Below are positions 1 through 9,983 of a DNA stretch of 64,000 bases, piece after piece. Source of the DNA: Bacillus sp. FJAT-45350 (GTDB lineage Bacteria; Bacillota; Bacilli; Bacillales; NISU01); the NCBI RefSeq assembly GCF_002335805.1, contig NZ_NISU01000001.1:124001-188000 (forward strand). The letters are read 5' to 3'. The translations under genes were made by a program, and so were the position numbers. Below the pieces are notes generated by a model. The model was not told the origin of the DNA. It searched no databases and worked only from the letters and a program-made list of their open reading frames with translations. How positions within the stretch are numbered: position 1 is the stretch's first letter; the number at the start of each line of letters is the position of its first letter.

Positions 1-66
1 CCTACAGCTTTTACAAATATTGTAGAAACGGCCGGTATCTTCGGGTTATTCCGAAAAGGGGACTAA
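1..66 (+). CDS. C-terminal end of an unidentified protein
   Basis: Frame 1 is open from the window edge and ends in TAA at 64-66, giving a 21-residue tail that finishes GLFRKGD. The 27-bp gap before the next start holds a purine-rich ribosome site, so this is a plausible upstream neighbour of the lipoprotein gene. Too little is present to name a family. Confidence 0.5.
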   Translation, partial: PTAFTNIVETAGIFGLFRKGD

Positions 67-93
67 GTAAAAAAGTAGGGGAGAGAGGATGAT

Positions 94-558
94 ATGAAAA
101 AATGGGCGCTTATTTTTTCGGTATTAGCATTATCTGCTTGTGGTGTGGAAAATGAAGAAATAGAACCAGGGGATGATCAGATAGTGATATTGGAACAATT
201 AACAACTAGTCTTCATGTTATAGAGGATGAGAGTCATCTTGTTGCTGAGATAGCTATAAAAAATGTAGGACCTGAAAACGTAGAAGTGACATTTCCATCT
301 GGTCAAATGATTGAGATCATTGTTGAAAATGAGCAAGGAGATATTGTTTATCAGTACAGCGATAATAAGATGTTTACCCAAGCAGTAATGATGAATAGTA
401 TCCCAACAAATGAAGAGCTTAGCTGGACAGAAAGTATAGAAGTTGAAAATCCAAAAGGGATTTACACCGTAACAGGAGAAGTACTTGTAACAGAGGTAAA
501 TGGGGAAAATGTACTTGTTGGGGAATTTAGAGATATGCAAGAGATCACGATTGATTAA
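94..558 (+). CDS. BsuPI-domain lipoprotein
   Basis: This 154-residue protein starts with a lipoprotein signal: a short basic start, a hydrophobic core and the lipobox LSAC, with Cys16 as the lipidated residue. The mature part is an Ig-like beta sandwich resembling the BsuPI (intracellular proteinase inhibitor) family, seen in the run IKNVGPENVEVTFPSG, followed by an aromatic strand and an ISWTESI-like turn. Family members are extracytoplasmic and mostly lack known targets, so protease inhibition is only a family-based guess. The ATG follows a GGGGAGAGAGG ribosome site. A strong terminator lies directly after the stop. Confidence 0.75.
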   Translation: MKKWALIFSVLALSACGVENEEIEPGDDQIVILEQLTTSLHVIEDESHLVAEIAIKNVGPENVEVTFPSGQMIEIIVENEQGDIVYQYSDNKMFTQAVMMNSIPTNEELSWTESIEVENPKGIYTVTGEVLVTEVNGENVLVGEFRDMQEITID

Positions 559-567
559 TTACTATAT

Positions 568-607
568 AATAAGGGCTACCTATGTTACTACTTAGGTAGC
601 CCTTATT
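568..607. terminator. Bidirectional terminator
   Basis: A 15-bp inverted repeat (568-582 with 593-607, core AAGGGCTACC) separates the convergent lipoprotein gene and the minus-strand helicase operon. Both flanks are A/T-rich, without a long T tract. Confidence 0.7.
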
Positions 608-631
608 AGTATTGATGTTAAAATCTTAAAT

Positions 632-796
632 CTACTGATTCCATTTTTTTTTCGCTGCTTTGCTAACTGAAGTAATAAAGTGTTGCCATTGTTCACTGCC
701 TTGCTGAACATCGTTTATTTCTTCGGAGCCAATACTCGTCTTTCTTTTCTTTTTGTACCAAAATTGTTTAAAAGGCTTAGGCATATCTTTTTTCAT
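632..796 (-). CDS. Small basic hypothetical protein (54 aa)
   Basis: This short reading frame begins MKKDMPKPFKQFWYKKK and ends KKKWNQ. It is rich in Lys and aromatic residues at the N-terminus and has no membrane segment. The start has a GAAAGGT ribosome site a few bases upstream. It lies 56 bp downstream of the SNF2 gene on the same strand and before the shared terminator, so it is probably the last gene of that operon. I do not recognise a characterised family; a second in-frame ATG four codons in is an alternative start. Confidence 0.6.
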   Translation of the reverse strand: MKKDMPKPFKQFWYKKKRKTSIGSEEINDVQQGSEQWQHFITSVSKAAKKKWNQ

Positions 797-852
797 ATTT
801 CAGACCTTTCTAGTAGAAGTTTAGCTTTTCGGTGTGACTTCAATTCAATCAT

Positions 853-3800
853 CTAGTTTCTAAGTTCTAGTAGTTCTCGTAATTCATCCTGAGATAATTC
901 GGAAAGCTGTTGCTCATTTGCACCTAACACTTGGTCTGCTAGTTGTTGTTTCTGTTGAAGCATATGGTCAATTCTTTCCTCTAATGTTCCTTTCGTTACC
1001 ATTTTATGTACGGTAACATGTTTCTTTTGTCCAATTCGATAAGCTCTGTCAGTAGCTTGGTTTTCTACAGCAGGGTTCCACCATCTATCATAGTGAATAA
1101 CATGGTTCGCAGCCGTAAGATTTAACCCGGTTCCACCAGCTTTTAATGAAAGTATAAAGATCGGATGGTCATTACTTTCTTTAAATAGATTAATTAGCTC
1201 ATCACGCTTCTTGCGTGGCAGGCTTCCATGGAGAAATGGGATGTCCTTTCCGAGCCATTCACCTAACCCTTGTTTTAATAATGTACCCATTTCTTTATAT
1301 TGCGTGAAGATTAATGTTTTTTGTTCATTATCTATAATTTGCTCTAGTAAGCCCATTAGTAATTCCCATTTTTCTGAGCGAGAGGCAAGTGGTCCGCCAT
1401 CTTTTAAAAATTGAGCAGGGTGGTTACAGATTTGTTTTAGTTTTGTAAGGCTACTTAATATCAATGCACGACGTTCCATGTCAGTTACGTTATCTATTTG
1501 GGTCATTAAGTCATTTACAACTACTTGATAAAGAGTTGCCTGTTCAATCGTTAAGCCAACAAGATGTGTTTGTTCATTTTTATCAGGCAATTGCAGCTCT
1601 AATGTTGGATCAGATTTTTTCCGCCTCAATAAAAATGGAGAAATAAGCTGTTGTAATTGAGTGAGACGTTTTTCATTCTTCTCTTCGCCTTCTAGCTCTT
1701 TAATGAACATTTGTTGGAAGTGTCGATATGAGCCTAAATAGTTATGATTTAAAAAGTCAACCATTGCCCATAGTTCTTTTAGACGATTTTCAATTGGTGT
1801 ACCAGTTAATGCAATTCGATGAGTAGCACTCATTTTCTTTATTGATTTACGTTGCTTTGTTTCTACATTTTTTACTTGCTGTGCTTCATCTAGGATCAGA
1901 CCATCCCATGTAACAGATTTCCATATGTCTTCGTCACGTACTGCAAGGGCATAGGATGTGATGATAACATCGTAAGTTAATTTTTCCTCTAGTTCATTTT
2001 CTATAACTCGACTATCACCGTGATGGATAAATACTCGTAATTTAGGAGCAAATTGCTCTAGCTCATGAACCCAGTTTCCGATAAGAGACGTTGGACATAT
2101 GAGTAAGAATGGAACAGAGCTTTTCTTTTCTTGTTTCTGTACTTCTCTAATCTTAAGTAGATAGGAAATCGTTTGAATTGATTTTCCTAGTCCCATGTCA
2201 TCAGCTAAGCAAGCTCCGAAGCCGATTTTTCTCATTAATAACAACCATGAGTACCCTTCTTGTTGATAAGGTCTTAAAGTACCTTGGAGTGATAGTGGTG
2301 GTTCCACGAGCGGAATATCTTTCTGTTCAATCATCGAGAGAATCTTTTCTAACTTGTCATCCCAGTTCACTTGCCAATCAATATGAAATTCTTCATCGAC
2401 ACTATTTTCGACATCATTAGGCTTTGAATCAGCAGCCATATGTTTTTGAAGTGCATCAAAAAAGGAAAAAGGTTCCTCTTTCTGTGAGTCTAGCTGCTGT
2501 TTCAACTTATTTGCTTGTTTCGGGTCCCATAGCAACCACTTACCACGAACTTTCACTAGTGATTCTTTTCGTTTAACTAGTGAAGTAAATTCCTCTTCAG
2601 TTAATGTTGCACCACCAACTGAAACATGGTATTGAAAATTAGTAAGACTTTCCCAACTCATTAACGGGTCGATACTTGTATCAATCGGTTCATTTTGTTT
2701 AGCTACATTAACTTGAACTGAATACTGATTTTGAATATTACGCATCCATTGAGGAACATAAATCGTAAATCCTATCTCTTGTAATCGTTGGAAATCTTCA
2801 GTTAAAAACATGTAAACTTCATCTGCAGTCACAGTGATTTCAGAATTAGTAGGTGATAACTTTACTAGTTTTGGAACCTTTTCTGTTCCTAAACTAAGAT
2901 CTTGTTTAATTTTTGAAATAGGGTTACTTCGCCAAGGATGATCTCCATTTTTTAGTTGTTCCATTGTAATGAAAAGGGACGGATCTTCACGGTCCTGAAT
3001 AAACAAGGAAAGTGTCCATTCTTCTGATTCTGTCTTGGGCTCATTAATGGCAATCCCTGTTTTAAATGGAGACTGCGGAAGCACTCCTAATTCCTCAAGT
3101 AGATATAATTCATCAACTTCACCAGTAACAGTATTTTCGCTGTCAAGAGATTCTACTACTGAAGATAAGATGGCATCATCTGTGTTATTTAAATTAATTA
3201 ATGCATCTTTTACATCTTGCTCTGAATGCAGTAAATCTCTAATTAACTTGTCACAGATAGAATTAGCAACAACTTGTAAGGATAACTCTTGATTATTTTT
3301 TACAAAGTGTGCAGATTGTGTTTTAAGTGAATAGCCTGACTGAGGAATGATTTTTTTCCAAGCAGACCAATCGCTTCTTCGTAATTTCCAATGTCCATCA
3401 GTTGTAGGCAGAAACGCACCTTTTGAAATATCAATTTGAATCTGTTCAAAGAACTCAATCCAGCCAGACAAGTCTCCACTTACATACCAATCAGACGAGC
3501 TTTTCCAAGTTTTGATTAATTCGATATAGGTTGCAAGACTTTCGATAGGAATGGTTATTCCTTCAATAGGGAATAAGTGATTTTCGTCATTTGAATTCGC
3601 TTGATAGATAAGCATTTCTCCAGCCGGAGAATAGAAGTGTCGTTCTAATAATGGTACATCAAGCATGGCTTTGTCGGTAGATATAAAAGTACCGTAAAAG
3701 GACTCTTCATCATAGCGAAACAGTTCAAGCTTTAGTTCAGCTGGAGAATATAAAAATGGATATTGAAAATTCACATATTCCATATATTTTTTTTGCTTTT

Positions 3801-3882
3801 TTCGTTCTCCCCATATAAAGAAGGTTTCTTCATTGAGAAAACCTCCATGTAAAATGACCCTATTTTCCTTTAACGATTCCAT
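853..3882 (-). CDS. ywqA: SNF2-family ATP-dependent helicase (YwqA-like)
   Basis: This is a 1009-residue SWI2/SNF2 ATPase. The N-terminal half is the bacterial SNF2-associated region. The C-terminal half has the full motor: Walker A DDMGLGKSIQT, a DEAQ box (LILDEAQQVKN), motif III LTGTPIENR, LLRRKKSD, then the second RecA lobe with IFTQY, LHGSL, AGGTGLNLTAA and the terminal DRAYRIGQ motif. Such proteins translocate on double-stranded DNA or remodel nucleic-acid complexes. The start overlaps the end of the SWIM zinc-finger gene by 23 bp, so the two are translationally coupled. B. subtilis has the same pair (ywqA/ywqB). All motor motifs look intact. Confidence 0.9.
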   Translation of the reverse strand: MESLKENRVILHGGFLNEETFFIWGERKKQKKYMEYVNFQYPFLYSPAELKLELFRYDEESFYGTFISTDKAMLDVPLLERHFYSPAGEMLIYQANSNDENHLFPIEGITIPIESLATYIELIKTWKSSSDWYVSGDLSGWIEFFEQIQIDISKGAFLPTTDGHWKLRRSDWSAWKKIIPQSGYSLKTQSAHFVKNNQELSLQVVANSICDKLIRDLLHSEQDVKDALINLNNTDDAILSSVVESLDSENTVTGEVDELYLLEELGVLPQSPFKTGIAINEPKTESEEWTLSLFIQDREDPSLFITMEQLKNGDHPWRSNPISKIKQDLSLGTEKVPKLVKLSPTNSEITVTADEVYMFLTEDFQRLQEIGFTIYVPQWMRNIQNQYSVQVNVAKQNEPIDTSIDPLMSWESLTNFQYHVSVGGATLTEEEFTSLVKRKESLVKVRGKWLLWDPKQANKLKQQLDSQKEEPFSFFDALQKHMAADSKPNDVENSVDEEFHIDWQVNWDDKLEKILSMIEQKDIPLVEPPLSLQGTLRPYQQEGYSWLLLMRKIGFGACLADDMGLGKSIQTISYLLKIREVQKQEKKSSVPFLLICPTSLIGNWVHELEQFAPKLRVFIHHGDSRVIENELEEKLTYDVIITSYALAVRDEDIWKSVTWDGLILDEAQQVKNVETKQRKSIKKMSATHRIALTGTPIENRLKELWAMVDFLNHNYLGSYRHFQQMFIKELEGEEKNEKRLTQLQQLISPFLLRRKKSDPTLELQLPDKNEQTHLVGLTIEQATLYQVVVNDLMTQIDNVTDMERRALILSSLTKLKQICNHPAQFLKDGGPLASRSEKWELLMGLLEQIIDNEQKTLIFTQYKEMGTLLKQGLGEWLGKDIPFLHGSLPRKKRDELINLFKESNDHPIFILSLKAGGTGLNLTAANHVIHYDRWWNPAVENQATDRAYRIGQKKHVTVHKMVTKGTLEERIDHMLQQKQQLADQVLGANEQQLSELSQDELRELLELRN

Positions 3883-5455
3883 TAAGCTTTTTCATCTCCT
3901 GTAACAATGCACGGTATGTTTTATAAGTGGATTTTAATTGCTCCAGATAGTCACTAAAGCGGTCTTGTTTTCCTAATTCATTGTAAATATGACCTAATTC
4001 AATTAAATACTCCACTGCTTCTTCATAATGCTGACGCGATTTTTTTTCAACGAGTCTCACAACAAATTGATGATAAATAGGTAATAATTGAGCGGAATTA
4101 TGTTGTTTAACTCCCTTTAAAAAACGTTCTTTCTCAGGTGATAGCTGTAAGGGATTTTTCTCATGCTTTAAAAGAAAATCAATTCCTTCTTCATAGAGCT
4201 GTTCTTTATTTACTATTTGAATGTATAGTTGCTGTGTAAATGGCGTTTCATGGTGACGTTCTAATAACGGTAAGATATAGCTTAGGACTTTTTTTCGGTC
4301 ATCTTTGTTATATGATTTGATTTTGGTTTGATAGGTTTGAAAAGAAGGTCTTGTAAGCCAAGACTTCCATATTGCTTGAATTTGTGAGTTTATATCCTGA
4401 GAATTTAATGCCATTTGTTCATAGAACGGTTGTAGCCTTCCTAGAGACTGATTTTTCCAACTAGGTATAAATAAATTAAACCAAACCTTCATGGTGTCCC
4501 TATCGTTTCTATCCTGTAAGAGTTTGAAATGATAATACAAATCATTTGGTGTAACTTCATTACTACGTACTCGTAAGAGCTGTAGTGACCGTGCACCATC
4601 CTCACATGCCAGGGCAACAAGGCTTGTTAAGTAGGTAAGTGAACGATTTTCTTTATTATGTTTATGGTTTTCTGAAAGTATCTTATAGTAGTCTTGAGTT
4701 TTGTTTCGATTCTCCTCAAGCATAATCCATTCTCTTAATAGCGTTTCCCAAGGAGAATGGTCAACTTCTAGGTAGTCAATATAATAAAAAAGTAATGAAT
4801 CTGAGAGCCATTCTTTAAATCTCGAGTCTGATTCTTCTGACACTTGTGGTAATAGAGGCTCAATATAAGTAACAATGTATTGATAGAATTTCATAAAACG
4901 TCGTTCAAATGGATCCGACGTTTTAAATTTTTGTGCTAGCGAAAGAGTGCCATTAACTAAATAAAATACGCCTATCATTGTTTTTTTGTAACTAAACTCT
5001 GCTGTTTGTTTGATTGAATGTAGTGTTTTATCACTTAGTTGTTTAAGTTGTGCATCTGTTAAATACCGTGATGAAGTCAAAATTTTATATACTTGTACGA
5101 CAGTTGTTTCAAGTTCTTCCTGGATACTATGTTGTATTTCTTTTACATCAATTAATTCTATATCTTCAGTCATCAGTACATCCTTTACATAATATAAGAC
5201 GGCTGCCATGTGTTTACAATAATTATCATAAGGGCAAGAACATTCACTCTTTGGAAAGTTTATTAGGTCAAGGTGGACGTTATAGGATTCCGAACCTGAC
5301 ACAGTTGCTTGTACTGTTTTTCCTTCCTCAATCGAAATTTCCCTTATAAAATCATTTACAAAATAAGTGTAACCACGGTCAGAAATCCGCTTGGCAAAGT
5401 ATTTAGCTAACAATTGTTCAATTTTCTTAGCCTGGTTCGGCATTTGTTTTTTCAA
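3860..5455 (-). CDS. ywqB: SWIM zinc-finger protein (YwqB-like)
   Basis: This 531-residue protein has a SWIM motif near residues 70-90 (CSCPYDNYCKHMAAVLY), the CxCx(n)CxH zinc-binding signature. The rest is mostly helical and Leu/Lys-rich without other catalytic motifs. SWIM domains bind DNA or protein and are often encoded next to SNF2 helicases; here the downstream helicase gene overlaps this one by 23 bp. A joint nucleic-acid role is an inference from this coupling. Transcription is away from the gene at 5647, with a divergent intergenic region of about 190 bp. Confidence 0.85.
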   Translation of the reverse strand: MKKQMPNQAKKIEQLLAKYFAKRISDRGYTYFVNDFIREISIEEGKTVQATVSGSESYNVHLDLINFPKSECSCPYDNYCKHMAAVLYYVKDVLMTEDIELIDVKEIQHSIQEELETTVVQVYKILTSSRYLTDAQLKQLSDKTLHSIKQTAEFSYKKTMIGVFYLVNGTLSLAQKFKTSDPFERRFMKFYQYIVTYIEPLLPQVSEESDSRFKEWLSDSLLFYYIDYLEVDHSPWETLLREWIMLEENRNKTQDYYKILSENHKHNKENRSLTYLTSLVALACEDGARSLQLLRVRSNEVTPNDLYYHFKLLQDRNDRDTMKVWFNLFIPSWKNQSLGRLQPFYEQMALNSQDINSQIQAIWKSWLTRPSFQTYQTKIKSYNKDDRKKVLSYILPLLERHHETPFTQQLYIQIVNKEQLYEEGIDFLLKHEKNPLQLSPEKERFLKGVKQHNSAQLLPIYHQFVVRLVEKKSRQHYEEAVEYLIELGHIYNELGKQDRFSDYLEQLKSTYKTYRALLQEMKKLNGIVKGK

Positions 5456-5646
5456 TCAAATCACCACGATCTCATTCATTTCATCATTCAATTGTATCAT
5501 TGGTGAGAAGAAGAAACAAACGGAGTGCTGATAGATGATAGGAGATCCTTTTTTGAAATCGGAAGGAAAACCGTTAGAAATAGAGAAGTACCTAGTGTCA
5601 GCTATTTTAATTCAGTCGGTAAATTGTTATAAGGGGGAGAGAAATA

Positions 5647-5949
5647 TTGGTGCCTATTCGAAAAAAAGTTCAGATTCAGCAGTTTCTTTCATCGTTTTCA
5701 AGTACAGTACATTATGACCAAGTGAAGCAAAAGCATTATTTAGTATTTGAAGACCGATTTCGTAAAGGACAAATTACATTGATGAAAACAAATGGACGTT
5801 GGTCAACTCATGGGAAAGGCAAAAGTTATAGTGATATTAAAGAGAGCTATTTAGATGAGGACGAGGTAATTTCTCTTGTTTGGAAGCATCGAGCTGCAGT
5901 GAACCGAGTGATGAGAGAAGAGTTAACGGGAAGTGCAAGTGTTAATTGA
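5647..5949 (+). CDS. Hypothetical protein (100 aa)
   Basis: The start is TTG at 5647 (or the adjacent GTG at 5650), chosen because AAGGGGGAGA lies 6 nt upstream. The product is a basic soluble protein beginning VPIRKKVQIQQFLSSF, with an aromatic beta-rich middle and an acidic helix before the end. I do not recognise a characterised family. A 60-aa frame at 5535-5717 overlaps it in another frame and is not supported. A terminator hairpin follows. Confidence 0.6.
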   Translation: MVPIRKKVQIQQFLSSFSSTVHYDQVKQKHYLVFEDRFRKGQITLMKTNGRWSTHGKGKSYSDIKESYLDEDEVISLVWKHRAAVNRVMREELTGSASVN

Positions 5950-5965
5950 TAATTGTTAATTTACC

Positions 5966-6005
5966 AGGGCACATCAAATGGATGTCTTAAGTTTTGATGT
6001 GCCCT
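5966..6005. terminator. Bidirectional terminator
   Basis: A 13-bp stem (AGGGCACATCAAA, 5966-5978, with its complement at 5993-6005) lies between the convergent gene ending at 5949 and azlD, whose coding region ends at 6014. Confidence 0.8.
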
Positions 6006-6013
6006 CGAATTTA

Positions 6014-6316
6014 TTAAAACAATATGGAGTACAAGCTTAATACCGCTATGCTACTAAGGACAACGAAAATTAAATTCGCTCCTGTTAGTGCGACAAGAAT
6101 GGCAGTCACTCCACCGATAATGCCGAACCAAATATTTTCATTTACATATAGAATCCCTGGGAAAATAAGGGCTCCTAATGCAGCATAAGGAACATTTCGA
6201 AGAATTCCTTGTACTCGTTTTGGAATTTTATTAGCATCTATCGCTACTAGAGGGAGCATTCTTGGTATGTAAGTGACAATGGCCATCCCTGCTATGATAA
6301 GAAACATAGTAGACAT
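6014..6316 (-). CDS. azlD: AzlD-type branched-chain amino-acid exporter subunit
   Basis: This 100-residue protein has three to four hydrophobic helices and the AzlD-type segment YIPRMLPL near residue 20. AzlD is the small partner of AzlC; in B. subtilis the pair exports branched-chain amino acids and analogues. The ATG overlaps the end of the azlC-like gene by one base, the usual coupled arrangement. Substrate is inferred from the family only. Confidence 0.85.
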   Translation of the reverse strand: MSTMFLIIAGMAIVTYIPRMLPLVAIDANKIPKRVQGILRNVPYAALGALIFPGILYVNENIWFGIIGGVTAILVALTGANLIFVVLSSIAVLSLYSILF

Positions 6317-7014
6317 TATTCCTCCTCCTTTTTCTCGAAAAATTCAATTGCTACTGCAGCGACTAAGGTTGCAAAGATGATTGACCATCCACTAGGAATA
6401 ACCATTGAAAGTAGAGAGTTTAATACAGCAGCAATAAGTGCAAGTGAAATAACTTTTCGATGCTTTTTTAAGGAAGGAACTAATAACGCAATAAACATTG
6501 CATATAAAGCAATTGCCATACTTTCCTGTAAGGTTTGAGGGAGAATACTTCCAACCATATGACCTAATGCAGAGTTGAGGACCCAGCTACTATAAGCAAT
6601 TGTTGCGACACCAATGATAAACCCACTCTTCACTTGCCCTTCCTGAGTTGTAGTCACGGCAAATACTTCGTCAGTAATCCCAAAGGAATACAATGCTTTT
6701 TTAAACGGATGGTCAGGTTCTACTTTCTCACTTACGGAAGCACTCATTAGTAGATGACGTATGTTCACAATAAATGTTGTAAAAATAATTTCAAAAGCTC
6801 CTGTACCAAGAGCGATTAAGTTAAGTGCCATATATTGGGCAGCGCCAGCAAAGACAAATACGCTCATTGCAGTTGCTTCTGCTAATGATAGCCCTGTCGC
6901 CTTGGCTAGTAAACCAAAGGTTAATGCAGCAGGTGCGTACCCAATGGCAATACTAATACCAGCAATCAAACCTCGTTGAAAATCTGTTTTTTGACTCATT
7001 ACTGTTGTTGCCAT
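6316..7014 (-). CDS. azlC: AzlC-type branched-chain amino-acid exporter permease
   Basis: This 232-residue integral membrane protein has the AzlC signature region: FQRGLIAGISIAIGYAPAA early on, then a segment around GAAQYMALNLI. It forms an exporter with AzlD encoded directly downstream. I chose the ATG at 7014 rather than one 12 codons upstream because AAGGGG sits 6 nt before it. No lrp-like regulator is adjacent, unlike the B. subtilis azl operon. Confidence 0.87.
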   Translation of the reverse strand: MATTVMSQKTDFQRGLIAGISIAIGYAPAALTFGLLAKATGLSLAEATAMSVFVFAGAAQYMALNLIALGTGAFEIIFTTFIVNIRHLLMSASVSEKVEPDHPFKKALYSFGITDEVFAVTTTQEGQVKSGFIIGVATIAYSSWVLNSALGHMVGSILPQTLQESMAIALYAMFIALLVPSLKKHRKVISLALIAAVLNSLLSMVIPSGWSIIFATLVAAVAIEFFEKKEEE

Positions 7015-7137
7015 AGAAATCCCCTTGAATAAAATTTGTTTTATTACCATTATTAATTGTATTCCAGCATAAGGAATTGAACAAGAAAAATATAGTAGGA
7101 GTGATAATTTCGGTCATACTAATCATGAGGTGATTTA

Positions 7138-7398
7138 ATGAAGTTAGTGGACGAAATTTATCAAATGTATGAACATCATTTCACAGGTGATGAGGAAGAT
7201 GCTTGGCTTGTAGTAGCTGGAATCATAGAAGAGTTTGACCGTGATGATTTTATGAATCAAATCGATGCATTAAGTGATACTCATTTAACTGAAATGTTTG
7301 CTTTATATGTCTATGAGAAACTAAGAGAAAAAATGGCAAGAGAGGGTCTTGGTTATACGAGAAATGTAGATGATGGGGACGGAAATTTATTTCATTAA
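7138..7398 (+). CDS. Small acidic hypothetical protein (86 aa)
   Basis: This is an acidic helical protein beginning MKLVDEIYQMYEHHFTGDEE and ending in a DDGDGNLFH tail. It has no membrane segment or obvious active site. The ATG has a GAGGTGA ribosome site. It resembles small conserved Bacillaceae proteins of a DUF6154-like type, but that assignment is from memory and weak. It stands alone, with a terminator just after the stop. Confidence 0.6.
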   Translation: MKLVDEIYQMYEHHFTGDEEDAWLVVAGIIEEFDRDDFMNQIDALSDTHLTEMFALYVYEKLREKMAREGLGYTRNVDDGDGNLFH

Positions 7399-7399
7399 A

Positions 7400-7428
7400 A
7401 AAGATTGTACAATGTACGGTCTTTTTTT
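7400..7428 (+). terminator. Rho-independent terminator
   Basis: Stem AAAGATTGTAC pairs with GTACGGTCTTT (two G-U pairs) and is followed by a run of seven T. Confidence 0.8.
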
Positions 7429-7586
7429 GACCAGAAAATGTCATTAAAGGCTATACATATTACATTACCAAAGGCGTGACATCTTATAAGCACTCTACGA
7501 TTTTTGGTAAGTAGTTATATTTGTAAAAAACATGTACATACATTATATTTTAGTTATTATAAATTATGATGTAGAGGAGAAGTGCA

Positions 7587-9922
7587 ATGTTTGATTACCT
7601 CATAAAGAAGTCGAAAATTACGCTGTTATTTATTGTTTTATTCATTATCATTGGATTCATTACATTTTGGCAATTACCACAAAGGGAAATACCAGAAATA
7701 ACATTGGATATTGTTACTGTTACAACGGTCTATCCTGGTGCTACACCGGAATCAGTGGAACGTACGATAACTGACCCTGTGGAAAGTGCGTTTGAAGGGA
7801 TAGGTGGTATTGAGAGCTTTACATCTGTATCATCTCTTGATGCATCGAATATTGTGATTGAAATTGCGGACAACGCAGATAAGGATAAGGTATTGTCAGA
7901 AATTAGACAAACAATAATTGATGTAAGTCGTGATTTTCCAGAACAAGTCCTCTCTCCGAATGTTAGAGAGGATATTCAAATGGGAGCATTATCCTCTTAT
8001 CATATCGTATCGGAAAATAGAGAAGATTTATTCGGTCTTGGCTCTGTTTTAGAAAAGTGGCAAAGAGAAGTAGAAACAATTCCAGGTGTTAAGGGTACAA
8101 TCGTAAAAGGTGTACCTGAAGAGGAAATACTCCTTTCTCTTGATTCAGATAAAATGGCTGAGAACGGTGTTTTTGTTCCTAATGTATTAGATGCCCTATC
8201 AGGTGAATACGAGCAGGTGCCAATAGGAACTCAGCAAATAGGAGATATCATTCATCAACTTGTACTTCCAACAATAAGCGATATTGAAGGTCTTAAAGAA
8301 CTTCTAATTGGTGTTGATATTAACGACGAACCTATACATATCACTGATATTGGAGAAGTAACTGTACAATATAAAAATCTAAAAGATGTTATCACATATG
8401 AAGGTACACTAGCTCTATCGTTTACAGTGTTACCTGAAAGAGGTGTTGATGTACCTTCACTTCATCAAGCTTTAGATGACAGATTAGCAGTATTAAAGGA
8501 AGAGCTACCTGCGAATACGGAACTTGATTTATTTTACACCCAAAATAATATCGTTTCAGAAATCTTTAGAGACCTATCTTTATCATTTATTATCTCTGTA
8601 TTGTTGTTATTCTAGTAACATTGCTTGGATTAAACTTTGCATCTGCTATTATCGTTGCATTGGCAATTCCTTTTTCAATATTACTAGGACTAATACCCTT
8701 GCCATACGCAGGTGTTGATTTAAATCAAATATCGATTATTGGGTTTATTATTGCTCTAGGGATACTTGTGGATGATGCAATTGTTGTAAATGATAATATC
8801 CAGCGTAGATATCGAGAAGGTGATGCACCTTTAGAAGGTGCATTACGAGGAACAAAAGAGGTACGTGTATCGATCATTACCTCAACATTAGCTGTTGTAT
8901 TTACATTTCTCTCACTTGAAGGCAGTGGAGCAGTTGTTGATAATATAGGTACTCCTTGGCCAACAATTATGTATGATATGGATCGTCAATTTCTTGCTGA
9001 AAATGGGTTAACGATGAAAGAGGTAAGTGAGCAAATTAGACTGAGGACGGAAGGAATACCAGTAGGGAATTTTGATGATGGGCTTAATTTTAGGGATATG
9101 AGACTTACTGTCGATGAGCAAGTAGTAGGAGAATCTTTGGATTTATCTGCTCTTGGAATTCCAAGTAGAGCTACTCAACAAGAAGGCGTTCCATCTGTAA
9201 TTGTGTCCTTTGACCAATTTATAGAGGAAAAAGAAGTGGAATTAATCCAAAGAATTCCTCATTCTAATGGTGAACGTACAGTGACAGTTCGTGTCTATCC
9301 AAATGAAGGGGCAAATAACCTCGAACAACAAATTAACGAAACAGTTGATGAGTATTCGCTTGCAGATGGATATACGATCTCGATAGGTGGAGAAACAGAA
9401 GCAAGAAGTGATTTCTTTATTGAGGTCGGAAAGCTTTTTCTAGTTGTAATCTTCTTAATTTATATAGTGATGGCTGTTCAATTCTACTCATTAACAACAC
9501 CTATACTTGTGATGAGCACAGTCTATTTAGCCCTTTCTGGAGCAGTAATTGGATTATTTATTACTCAAACAGGTTTGGGCTTTATGGCAATGATGGGTCT
9601 CGTTTCATTAGCTGGTATTGTTGTGAGAAACTCTATTGTGTTAATTGAATTTATTGAACAACGTATGAGAGAAGGAATGGACCTTATCGAGGCTGTTATT
9701 GAATCAGGAAGGGCTAGACTTAGACCTATTCTGTTAACTGCCTTAACGGCTATTGGTGCGCTTATTCCAATTGCATTGAGCGGTGATGTTTTGTTTACGC
9801 CATTAGCAGTCTCCATCATTTCAGGTATATTCTTTTCAACATTTTTTACCTTATTAATCGTTCCAGCACTTTATATGTGGATTGCTTCAAAAAAGAAAAA
9901 CAAGAATGTAGCTAGTAACTAA
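7587..9922 (+). pseudogene. Degraded RND-family efflux permease
   Basis: The first frame (7587-8615, 342 aa) is an RND N-terminus: TM1, then a porter domain with VYPGATPESVERTITDPVE. It stops at TAG after FIISVLLLF. One frame over, translation continues as LVTLLGLNFASAIIVALAIP, so a single-base frameshift at about 8605-8612 splits TM2. The second frame (to 9922) carries LVDDAIVV, but at about 8920-8935 it jumps from FTFLSL straight to the C-terminal porter sequence GTPWPTIMYDMDR. TM5-TM7 and the second porter subdomain are missing, roughly 250 residues. Full RND pumps are about 1000 aa; the two pieces total about 775. No membrane-fusion partner is adjacent. Confidence 0.85.
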
Positions 9923-9932
9923 ATAACTATAG

Positions 9933-9973
9933 AAAAAAAGAGCTCCGTATGGTTGTCAACCTATACGGAGCTC
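9933..9973 (-). terminator. Bidirectional terminator
   Basis: GAGCTCCGTAT (9940-9950) pairs with ATACGGAGCTC (9963-9973). Reading minus, seven T follow, so it mainly serves the gene at 9984-10583; it can also end the RND remnant. Confidence 0.85.
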
Positions 9974-9983
9974 ATTCTCTTCA

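Noticed and set aside
5535-5717. 60-aa ORF at 5535
   Set aside because: No ribosome site, and it overlaps the better-supported gene at 5647 in another frame.
8613-8615. TAG inside the RND gene as a possible recoded (pyrrolysine-type) codon
   Set aside because: The homologous sequence continues in a different frame, so this is a frameshift, not a readthrough, and the gene also carries a large deletion.
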